A DNA stretch of 44,743 bases. It comes from Gracilariopsis chorda (taxonomy: Eukaryota; Rhodophyta; Florideophyceae; Gracilariales; Gracilariaceae). The notes below the pieces were generated by a model. That model ran no database searches. It was not told the origin of the DNA and saw only the letters and a list, made by a program, of their open reading frames with translations. Positions 19,507-28,200 of this stretch are shown in pieces (within the stretch, counting starts at the first letter, position 1; every line of letters starts with the position of its first letter). The stretch lies in NCBI GenBank assembly GCA_003194525.1, contig NBIV01000395.1, positions 1-44,743 on the forward strand, in the 5' to 3' direction. Both the position numbers and the translations under genes were made by a program.

Positions 19507-20818
19507 GATTGAAAAGTGGGATATGGGGTGAAGAGGGGGGGGGGGCTTGACTATGCGTTTGGTGAGATAGTGTATGATGGGGGGTCACTATGAAGATGCT
19601 AGGGTGTGAAAGTACATGGCGAGCGCGGAAACTGGGCTGGGGCGGATGATGGTGGTGGATGCAGGTGATAGTAGACGGTGGAGGGAGATGGGGTTGGAAT
19701 TGTGGGGCGGGAATTCAAATGCGGAGGGGGGGAGGGGGGGGGGGGGAAGGGCAAAGGGTGGTTTGATGCGAACACGTCGCAAACTGTTTTGCTGGATAGT
19801 GAGAGCTGACGTGTTTCGATTGGCTGTGTGTCGCTGATGGAGGCGCGCTGACGGAGGTGACAGCGGCTTGGCGCCGCTGCCATGTTGTGCCGTGATATAG
19901 ATGTCGCACATCACAGAATCACTTTTAGAAAATGTAGAAACATGTTCCTTGTTCCTTTATTAATCACCATAGTACTTGGAGAAGCCGGGTCCGATCGGAC
20001 CGCACGGCGTCGGTACAGTCCGCAGTGGCTGCTTGCGCACTGCCAGTTGGGCACTACTGTGATCTGAGTGCCATCGTGCCAGTGATCGACTGGGCGCAGA
20101 ACGCCACGGCAGCTATGACACGCTTGTACTGTAGGGGCCGACGCGGAGTGTGTCAGTTGGGCGGAGCCAAACAAAGCGCGCCGCGCGTGGCCACGCGGCC
20201 ACGTGGCGCCGCCGATCGCGCCGCCTCCAACGAGCGCGACGGGGCGCGGCCGCGGCCGGCGCCTTTTTCGGAAATTCTTTCGAGGCGCGCGCGCGCGCAG
20301 CGTGCACGCAGGGCGCGACCGTTTGTGCGTTGCGCGGCGCGCGCGCGTGTAAGATACAGCTGCGAGGGGGCCGTGAGATTTTGGCGCGCGCGAGACCGTT
20401 CGCGCCGCACGTGGCCGCGCGCTGGTTGCAATTTGCGCGTAAAAAGTGCGCGCTCGCGCTCGCGCTCGCCCTTTGTGCACTGTCCCCCACCGCTGGTTGC
20501 CGCTTCACATAGTTGACATACCCACTGCCACACCCCCGTCGCGCCGCCCTTCATTGCTCATCGCCCCTACGCATCTCGTCGGCTGCACCGCCGTTGCGCC
20601 ACTTGCCGTCCCCTCCAACACGCCCTACCGCTCCATCCCACCCGTTTCTGCGCTCCCGTCGCCCAACCATTGCCTCCACGATCGTCGCTGAGACCCTTCT
20701 TCGCCCTTCGTCTCATCCCCGTTTACCGCCGTTTCCCTCCTCCCTCGCCGTCACTGTTATTCGCAATCACCAACCTCATACACCCACTCCCCCCTCTGCA
20801 ACCACCGTCAACTTCATC
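19507..20818. promoter_or_regulatory. Divergent promoter region with G-tracts and CpG/GC-repeat island
   Basis: 1.3 kb between the ChAPs and zinc-ribbon start codons. G-runs occur at 19535-19545 (G11), 19726-19732 (G7) and 19734-19746 (G13). From about 20160 to 20480 the sequence is extremely CpG-rich with alternating GC runs (about 20285-20298 and 20336-20347). Overlapping Arg/Ala-rich reading frames on both strands come from this composition and are not proposed as genes. 20500-20818 is pyrimidine-rich and open in the frame of the downstream gene, but it has no ATG there. Confidence 0.6.
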
Positions 20819-22426
20819 ATGGACCAATCCTCCGTTCCCACTCACGTCCCCCCCCCACCCCACCACCCCGCTTCGCACCAACAGCACAGTCCCACAACGC
20901 ACACACTGTCGGACCACCCACAAACCCAACCCCCTCACCATAAACCCGCTCCCCCACACCCCGACGAACAGCCACACCGAACCGACACTCCCCCCAACCA
21001 CTCCGTCCAGCACGTCGTCGTCAACCCCGACCAAACCACTGCACACCCCCCACCATCTCACACCCAAGTGACGCAGCACTCTAACTTGCTCAACTCCTCC
21101 CCACACACCGCTGCCCCCAACGTCGTGCAGCCAGACGCTCAGCGCATCGTCACCTCCACACATCTGCCCACCCACCCCGACGTCGTCACCTCTTCTCAAC
21201 TTATCGCCCCGTCCGTCTCCACCTCTGCACCTCACCAGATTCCCTCCTCCAACGACATCGCCGCTCAAACACTCAAAGCTGCTACGGAGGCTGCGTCAGC
21301 CGCCGTCAAAGACGAACTCGCCTTCGGACCATCGTCCACCGCTTACCATCATGCAAACCAAGACGCACTCAAGCATCCCCAATCTCAATCCACCCCCGAT
21401 CAAAACTTTTCGGATATGCCCCACATTGATTCTGCCGCCATGCTTAACAACGTCATCAATGATGAAACACACCAAACTCTCCCTCCTCAACATCCTTCTG
21501 GAAATATGCTTCATGCTTTTCCCGAACATACCGATCCGTCCACGCTTAACACCACAAACTCCGCCCAACACATTGTCACTGCGCCCCACACCACCTACCA
21601 AAATGCGCAACAGCCTGCCCACTCTCAACCGCACTCTGCATTTGATCCCACCCACGCCCACCAACAGCTCGTCAATAACACCTCTCAACAACAACCCATA
21701 CACGTTGAAACTCCACGTGCTACAACTCAAATAGATCGCTTTCCTCACACCGTTATACAGCCCGCACCACAAATTGCCCGCTCTGCTGCTCCGCTGCAGG
21801 TACCCACGCGCATCACCAACCCGGTCGTCTCTGCGGCGCTTAATGGCACGCTTCCGAAGAAACCCGCAAGAATGCCCGGCACAAAACAGTGCCCGACTTG
21901 TCACAGCACCATTGCGGCCGCGCTCGCGAAATGCACAAAGTGTCAACATGTGTTCCGCGAGAAGAAAGAAAAGGTTAAACGCTCGGGAAAACGCGGAAAG
22001 AAGAACTGTCCCAAATGCAGTTTCGAGAACCCGTCTGCATGTAGCTCGTGCAAGCAGTGCAAATACGTATTTCGTCTCAAGCTTATGGAGCGATACAAGC
22101 AGATGAGACCGCGTCAAAATGCCGCTACAGCTGCTGCTGCTGCTGCCGCTGCTGCTGCGCACGTTACGTCGAGTTTACCGCTTGTGCAAAGCTCAAACGC
22201 TCTGGCTGTCACCACTGTACCGCTTCCAGCGGGTGTGGCTTCTTATCCCGGTCATATTGCGCCGGCAATTGCATCTCCTCACTCTGTAGCTGTGTTGCCA
22301 CCATTCAGCCAGAATCAGATAACTATACACCCTCATACACATAACGTACACACATCTGGAGTGTCTCAAGTTCACCCTATTCCACAGCACCCTGTGCAAC
22401 ATCATCAGCCTCATCCACAACTGTGA
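20819..22426 (+). CDS. Low-complexity protein with two UPF0547-type zinc ribbons (535 aa)
   Basis: The first in-frame ATG is at 20819 (MDQSSVPTHVPPPPHHPAS). Residues 1-340 are disordered, rich in His, Pro, Thr, Ser and Gln. Two short Cys motifs follow: one at about 358-378 (CPTCHSTIAAALAKCTKC then FREK) and one at about 397-420 (CPKCSFENPSACSSCKQC then YVFRLK). This CPxC...CxxCxxxF pattern resembles the UPF0547/C16orf87 zinc ribbon, here duplicated. A poly-Ala tract (about 437-448, GCT/GCC repeats) and a His/Pro-rich tail end the protein. No catalytic motif is visible. A nuclear or RNA/DNA-linked role is a guess. It is divergent from the ChAPs gene and tail to tail with the oxidase gene. Confidence 0.75.
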   Translation: MDQSSVPTHVPPPPHHPASHQQHSPTTHTLSDHPQTQPPHHKPAPPHPDEQPHRTDTPPNHSVQHVVVNPDQTTAHPPPSHTQVTQHSNLLNSSPHTAAPNVVQPDAQRIVTSTHLPTHPDVVTSSQLIAPSVSTSAPHQIPSSNDIAAQTLKAATEAASAAVKDELAFGPSSTAYHHANQDALKHPQSQSTPDQNFSDMPHIDSAAMLNNVINDETHQTLPPQHPSGNMLHAFPEHTDPSTLNTTNSAQHIVTAPHTTYQNAQQPAHSQPHSAFDPTHAHQQLVNNTSQQQPIHVETPRATTQIDRFPHTVIQPAPQIARSAAPLQVPTRITNPVVSAALNGTLPKKPARMPGTKQCPTCHSTIAAALAKCTKCQHVFREKKEKVKRSGKRGKKNCPKCSFENPSACSSCKQCKYVFRLKLMERYKQMRPRQNAATAAAAAAAAAAHVTSSLPLVQSSNALAVTTVPLPAGVASYPGHIAPAIASPHSVAVLPPFSQNQITIHPHTHNVHTSGVSQVHPIPQHPVQHHQPHPQL

Positions 22427-22965
22427 ATAATGTCAGCTTCTTGACCATTTGGACCGAAAACTAAATCTCCAAAACTTGTACCATGGGCGCGTTGTATGTG
22501 TCCAGCGCAAAGTGTTTAGCCCGCTGCGCAAAGGGGCAGCATTTGGTCGCTGAGAACAGTGAACAAGTCAATAATGTTTATTGGTGGGAATGCGCGCAGG
22601 CATGCAGCCCATTATTATCAGTACTGGGGACAAGTTGATGTGGTCCAAGGCAGGACAATAATCTCTAACTTCGTCGGACGTTCTCTTGCTTGTGCATCGT
22701 CAACTCTTTGAGTTAGTCGCGAGCGCCAGCCTTTTGTTGTTGGCATCGTGTGCGTGCTTCATATAGAAACACAAGGATTTATGAGCGCTTGCGGCTGGGG
22801 AATGGAAGTGAAAAGCTCAGTTTCATTTGTGCAAAGAGTTGTTTAATGCTTTGTAGTGTACAGGCGTAGCAGCCGAAATAGAGGCTAAATTTATGGAGAT
22901 GTACATTGGCAACACGTTACTCTTTTTAACTACCTTCACGGCTGTCAAGTAAACTGAAGCAAAAG
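22427..22965. other. Tail-to-tail 3' intergenic region
   Basis: 539 bp between two convergent stop codons; it must hold both 3' UTRs and polyadenylation signals. A 6-bp hairpin (CAATAA-tgt-TTATTG, about 22569-22583) is the only structure I noted. No gene is seen. Confidence 0.55.
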
Positions 22966-23787
22966 TTACGGCTGTAAACGCTTTGTAGCCCACTGCAGCT
23001 TTGCAAGCTGATCCAGGTTGTGATCGCTTAGCTCCGGTAGATCACGTTGGTACACAATTCTGTCGTGCAAGCGTGCCGAACGACCTTTCCAAAACTCGAT
23101 ACGGTCGGGAATAAGACGATATCCACCCCAGTGTGATGGCCTTTCAATGGGGCGTGTGAGTTGTCCGTCATCGTCCAAATGGGCGTCTTGCAACTCTTGC
23201 CAGCGGAGCTCGAGCAGTTGTCGGTTCTTGATTTCTTTGCTTTGGTCGCTTACAATGGCGCCCAGACGACTGCTTGGGGGGCGACTGTGGAAGTAGGCAT
23301 CGGACTCCTCTACGGGCACACGCACCACGGGGCCCTCAATACGGACGGAGCGTTCCATGGTTGGCCACCAAAATGTGAGCGAAGCAAAGGGGTTGCGACT
23401 GAGATTGGAGGCCTTTCTGCTTTGGTAGTTGGTGTACCACACGAAGCCACGCTGGTCAAAGGCTTTGAGAAGGACCATTCGGGCGGAGGGTCGGCCGCTT
23501 TCATCAGCTGTGGAAAGACACATGGCGTTTGGTTCGTGCTCCTGTGCGCTGCGTGCTTGGTCGAACCAGGTTGAGAAGAGGGCTATTGGGTCGGGTGTGA
23601 GCTGGGTTTCGTCTAGCCCTTGGTTGGAGTAGTTGACTCGGAGACTGGCCACGGTGAGATTGGCAGAGGTGGAGAGCTTTGAGGCGCTTTGCAGCGCGCA
23701 CACGCAGGGGTTGGTCATTGTTGTTGGCTGTCGTAGAAGGGGGACTCCGAGTGAGAAAGCTAAGATACGGGCGATAGCAGGGCTCAT
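22966..23787 (-). CDS. PNPO: Pyridoxamine/pyridoxine 5'-phosphate oxidase (273 aa)
   Basis: FMN enzyme that oxidises pyridoxamine- or pyridoxine-5'-phosphate to pyridoxal phosphate (vitamin B6 salvage). The FMN-binding region is clear (SARMVLLKAFDQRGFVWYTN, SRKASNL). The C-terminal signature IEFWKGRSARLHDR matches the family pattern, and the protein ends WATKRLQP. The core begins near LRVNYSNQGLDE (about residue 49). The first 45 or so residues are Ser/Ala/Leu-rich with few acidic residues, consistent with a plastid or mitochondrial transit peptide (inference). Total length fits the eukaryotic family. The ATG at 23787 lies 40 bp from a 23-base C run on the sense strand. Confidence 0.95.
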   Translation of the reverse strand: MSPAIARILAFSLGVPLLRQPTTMTNPCVCALQSASKLSTSANLTVASLRVNYSNQGLDETQLTPDPIALFSTWFDQARSAQEHEPNAMCLSTADESGRPSARMVLLKAFDQRGFVWYTNYQSRKASNLSRNPFASLTFWWPTMERSVRIEGPVVRVPVEESDAYFHSRPPSSRLGAIVSDQSKEIKNRQLLELRWQELQDAHLDDDGQLTRPIERPSHWGGYRLIPDRIEFWKGRSARLHDRIVYQRDLPELSDHNLDQLAKLQWATKRLQP

Positions 23788-23827
23788 GAACGCCAGGGTG
23801 CTTTCTGGGGGTGGGGTGGGGAGAGGA

Positions 23828-23850
23828 GGGGGGGGGGGGGGGGGGGGGGG
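23828..23850. repeat. Homopolymer G23 (C23 on the oxidase sense strand)
   Basis: An uninterrupted run of 23 G, preceded by a G-rich purine stretch, 40 bp upstream of the oxidase start codon. It can form a G-quadruplex or i-motif. Exact length is likely to be unreliable in any assembly. Confidence 0.9.
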
Positions 23851-24485
23851 AGGTTAGGCAGCTGCAGACGTTATATATGTATATGCATCATGGAAGCAAG
23901 AAGTTGATGCAGGATGGAGTGCTAGCACACGTCACTGCCGTTATTGTACTGACGGTACCGGCGTAGGTGAGGGTTATCCCAAGGTTCACGCATTTGGTAC
24001 AAAGCGCGCATTGAATTTGTGAACATTTCGATCGCATGCTGCGCCGCTTGTGGCGTAGATTCGCTGCCAACGGCGCTCTACCGTCCGAATGGACTGCAGA
24101 TGTGTGCTCGACAGCACTCGCAACCGGCGAGGCATACGACCCGACACTATCTCGCCGCAACAAATCTAAAATGTTTGGGACCAAAATTTAATCTCACAAG
24201 CATTACCCAAATATATTCTGCCAAGAACAGGCGTCGCATAAGACAATAATGGTCCGTTTGAGTTTTGCTTTGAAGACAGAGAGATGGTGCACCTCACAAA
24301 ATGATGCAAAGTATACTACAAACTATTCTGAAATGTTGCAAGTTGGGCATCGGCGATATTCCGCTTTGGCATATTTGTGCCAACCCACAGTTTGTAATTC
24401 CACTACTTGTAACGGCTACGTGTTTGTTTTGCACAGGTTTGTCGTGTATTTTCGAGTAAATGCTTGCAACTGCCTGCGCCGCGCT

Positions 24486-24694
24486 ACAACGGTGAACTTC
24501 ACCGTTGTCGGTTCGTGTACTGTTCACCAGTACACACACGGTGGTGTAAGGAAGCTCTACTGCGCTCGATCTCTCGCATTTCTGTTCATGATATGATCTG
24601 CATCGCCTCTCTCTCTCTCTCTCTCTCTTTCTCTTCAGACATAGGCCTATGTCTAATTCGTACATAGCGCAGATCGTTTCTTTGTAAAGAAACG
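24486..24694. promoter_or_regulatory. Cluster of four perfect palindromes upstream of the NLR-like gene
   Basis: 24486-24508 has an 11-bp stem (ACAACGGTGAA) around one base. 24515-24535 has an 8-bp stem (GTGTACTG) around 5 nt. 24637-24654 is an 18-bp perfect palindrome (AGACATAGGCCTATGTCT). 24675-24694 has a 9-bp stem (CGTTTCTTT) around GT. Four such stems in 209 bp is far beyond chance. They may be dimeric regulator sites, RNA hairpins in a 5' leader, or remains of a mobile element. Confidence 0.6.
24607..24628. repeat. (CT)n microsatellite
   Basis: Eleven CT units, lying between the palindromes at 24515 and 24637. Confidence 0.9.
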
Positions 24695-25214
24695 TTCTCT
24701 CACCGGCTAAAATTACCGTCGTAGACCAACACATCCACAGCCCCATTTTCTAGTAATCTCGTCAACTGGTAAATCACAGCGAGTCACTACTAACTTTTGC
24801 CCTGTACCGGCTCTCAACCGCGAAAAGCCTCCCCGACATCAATCAGCTCTCAGATGTCACAGCTGCCTCTCATATTCTCAACCAACGCTTCCTCATCCCA
24901 TGCGCTCAATGTCACAATCACAATTTATACCGCACGCCAGCCTTTCTTTCAATCGCTTTCGGCCGCGGTACCCTACCGTACCGTTATGTTCGCTCAATCA
25001 CTGTTTCAACACCGCAATTTGAACACACTGTGTTCAATTTCCGTTTCCTATGCGCATTGCTGTGCTTCTGCATGAGAAGAGCCACCTCAAACATGAGCCA
25101 CACGCAAAGAATGCCAACTCGTGCTATCCGCACCGCCTTTGTGGTCTATCTAGTTCACAGCTTTGCACCGATGTTCACAGCCACGCCCCGACCAAGAGCA
25201 ACGCTTACCGCGCT

Positions 25215-28200
25215 ATGGAACCCTTTGGTGCCATAGTAAACATTGCCGGTCTCCTCGATGTTATTGCGAACCGCCTTTCCGACCTCCGCGTGCGACTCGA
25301 CAAGTCGCGCCAACAACCTAAACAGTACGAGCTCTTGGTAGCCAGTCATGCACGCATCTCGGACAGAGTCAAACTGCTGGCCGCCTCACCGCAAGATAAA
25401 CCAATATCCGGCGATTTGTCTTTGATACACGAACACCTGGGAGTCGCCAAATACGATCTTACATATCTCACCCAGCACTTCGATGAGGTCCTCGTCTCGA
25501 GCAACTCACCTTCTTCCCCTAGCCGTCGTCGTCGCAGAGACAGAGTGGCAATGTTCTTCTCAGACTTATTGGCGACAGGAAAAGCACTTCACAAAACAAC
25601 CCGCCTCGAAGAAGCGCTTGATAGTGTACAGACTCAACTGGACTCCTCTTGGCGACTGCTCAGCGACATAAGCCTGCAACAAATCAAAAATCAAGTGAGT
25701 GCCATAACCAGAACAGATCCCGACGGTTTCGTGCCCAACATAGCCGTCAGGCCGAACCCAGACAACCTTGTACTTGACTTTGGACTCAAAAATGGAAAAG
25801 CTGTCACATGTGAGGCCAAACTCAAGCACGCGGTCTTACAGAGAGATAATCCTCTAGATCGTGCTGACGTGATTGGTGTGATCGGGGGTGGCGGCACGGG
25901 GAAGAGTTGCGCCGTGCGTGCAGTCGCTTCTCTGAGTGAAGTGCACATGAAGTTTCCCGACGGCATCTACGAGATTTTATTGGGCATGGACGCCAAAGAA
26001 TTGACCTTGAAGAACGAAATATCTAACTGTATTGAAAGGTCAGGAGGAAAGGCACTTGCAGAGCAGCTAACTGCCGAAACTGACATGGGCAAAGTGCTTC
26101 GAAACGCTGAGATTTGGTTTGGGAACAAAAGGATACTACTCATTGTGGATGACGTGTGGGAGTCTGGCAGTGCTACTGGAAATGTAGTTTTTACACTAAA
26201 ACGGCTGCTGGGTTCGTATGGTAGTTGTATGGTCTTTACTTCCAGAAGCTCGACGATGCATCCTTTTGCTCGCACCGTAGTGGAGTTTGAGCTTCGTAAG
26301 TCATGTTCCAGTACATCCAAGGCAATCTTACTAGACAACGCTCGGATGAAGGCTGGTGACTTCAGAGTAGCAAGAAACACAAAAAGCTTCGAGCTACTCT
26401 TAGAAGTTTGCGATGGCCTACCAGCTGCGCTAGCTGTTGCGGGGCAGTTGATGGGCAAGTACGGATGTCAGTTTCCCGATCCATTTGGTCGTGTTCTATC
26501 CAGAATGGAGTCCAAGCCCACTGAAGTGCGAGAGTACCGCCCACCAGGATATAAGGCACTCTCGGATCTTCTAAATGCAGCTGTACAATTCTGTGAAAGG
26601 CATCATGGACAAGAGTGGCAGCGGAGAACTGGAATGTCCTTTGAAGAAATAGTTCAGTCCTTGAGTGTGCTTCAGAAACAACAATTTGCACCGACTAGCA
26701 TGTTACAAAGATTGTGGAGGGTCGACAATGAGACAAGCTGCCAAGATCTGGTGGAGGTGTTGAAAGACGTTGGACTAGTTAAGCAGGAAACTCGACCCGA
26801 CAAGAATGGTACAGTAGTGGGTATCCGGATCCATGATCTTTTTCATGACCATTTCAGTTCCAAGGCAAACAAGAAGAACTCAAATTTTCATGCGCGTCTC
26901 CTCGACGGTTATATTTCGGTACCGCAAGATATGAAAGACGGTAGTTGTCGAGAGTGGTGGACAATATGTGTGGAAGAAAACCCATATTTGTACGAGAATT
27001 TGTGCCGGCATCTGATTAGATCTGGTCTACTGGAGGAAGCTGTACGGTTGTACTTAGATTCAAGGTGGACGGTGAAGCAGATTCGCGTACGGGGGGCAGC
27101 AGAATCTCTACGAGATTACGAGATGGTGATGGATGAGGTATACAGACGTAACACCGAAGAAGTTGACAAAAAGTGTATATTCGAGACGAGCACACTTGAA
27201 GCGTTGAAGCTAGTCAAGGACGCAGTAGCTCTAGCAGTGCCGTATGTCATTCGCAACGGAAAGGAAGTATGGTTTCAATTGTATGGACGTCTTATAGAAA
27301 GCCAGCACGTAAGTGCAATCTCGAAGTACTTGGAAGGAATTGAGATGTATGCCGAGAAGCCGTGGCTGCGAGCTAGTCCAGGATGTCTTGTACAAGCTGG
27401 CGGGGTTCTTGAACGGACATGGATACCAGCAGGAGACCAGCGTTGGAAGACACAGCATGTCTTTTTTTCCAAAGACAATTCAGTGTGTTGTATTCGAGAA
27501 AAAAGCGATGCACTGGGCGTAGTCTATGAAGTTCAAAAGCTTGATGAAACAGGGGAAGCAAAGCCCACTTGCATGTGGCGTATACAAACCAAAAATTGTA
27601 TCCAAAAAAGTGTCGTGTGCAATCGCGGAAGCAAGCTGGGTGTAGTAACGCATGACGGATGCGTTGAAGTATGGGATGTGGAGAACAAGGTTAGACTGAA
27701 CTGTGGAGAGCATCAGCAGAACGTAACTCATGTCGGACAGTTTTCGTCTTCTGGTGTATTGTGGGCGTTTGTAACTGCACACACTAACGTAAGAATCTGG
27801 ACGATTGATGGTGAAGATGTTCAAGAACTATGTGTATTACAAAATGAGAACCCTGTGAGTTGCCTTTGCTTTTCGGGTGATTGCAAAGCTGTGGCAGTGG
27901 GGTGTTCGGACGGGCTTGTGGTGATGTGGGATCTGAGAAGCAGGTTAGTCATCAATTCTTTTTATGTGAATGATAGACGTGAAGATGATGGGTCCGATTG
28001 TGAAAGCGTTGCGAGTGTCGAGAGCAGCTCTGAGCTATGGAGCGATGGCGACCTTGATGAGAGTCATAATGATACGAGTTGTGAAAACAATCGATCCGAT
28101 TCTAAGAAAGACTCAACCTCAGAGCTCAGTTTTCCTTCAAACGAGGTTCCCAAATTTGCTAAGCTTGCTCCTTCGAATGTCATGGTGGAATGTGACGGTG

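Larger units (their letters stand above)
23851..25214. other. Region upstream of the NLR-like gene with microsatellite and palindromes
   Basis: 1.36 kb with no recognisable gene. It carries a CT microsatellite (24607-24628) and four perfect palindromes (24486-24694) annotated separately. The stretch 25050-25214 is in frame with the NLR-like gene and includes an earlier ATG at 25050. Confidence 0.55.

Noticed and set aside
19588..20554. Long Arg/Ala- and Pro-rich frames on both strands
   Set aside because: All frames are open because of GC-rich repeats and G-runs; composition artefact.
20513..20818. N-terminal extension of the zinc-ribbon protein by 102 codons
   Set aside because: Open frame but no ATG; the first ATG is at 20819.
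24249..24746. 115- and 150-codon frames across the palindromes
   Set aside because: They translate the CT microsatellite and palindromes and have no conserved features.
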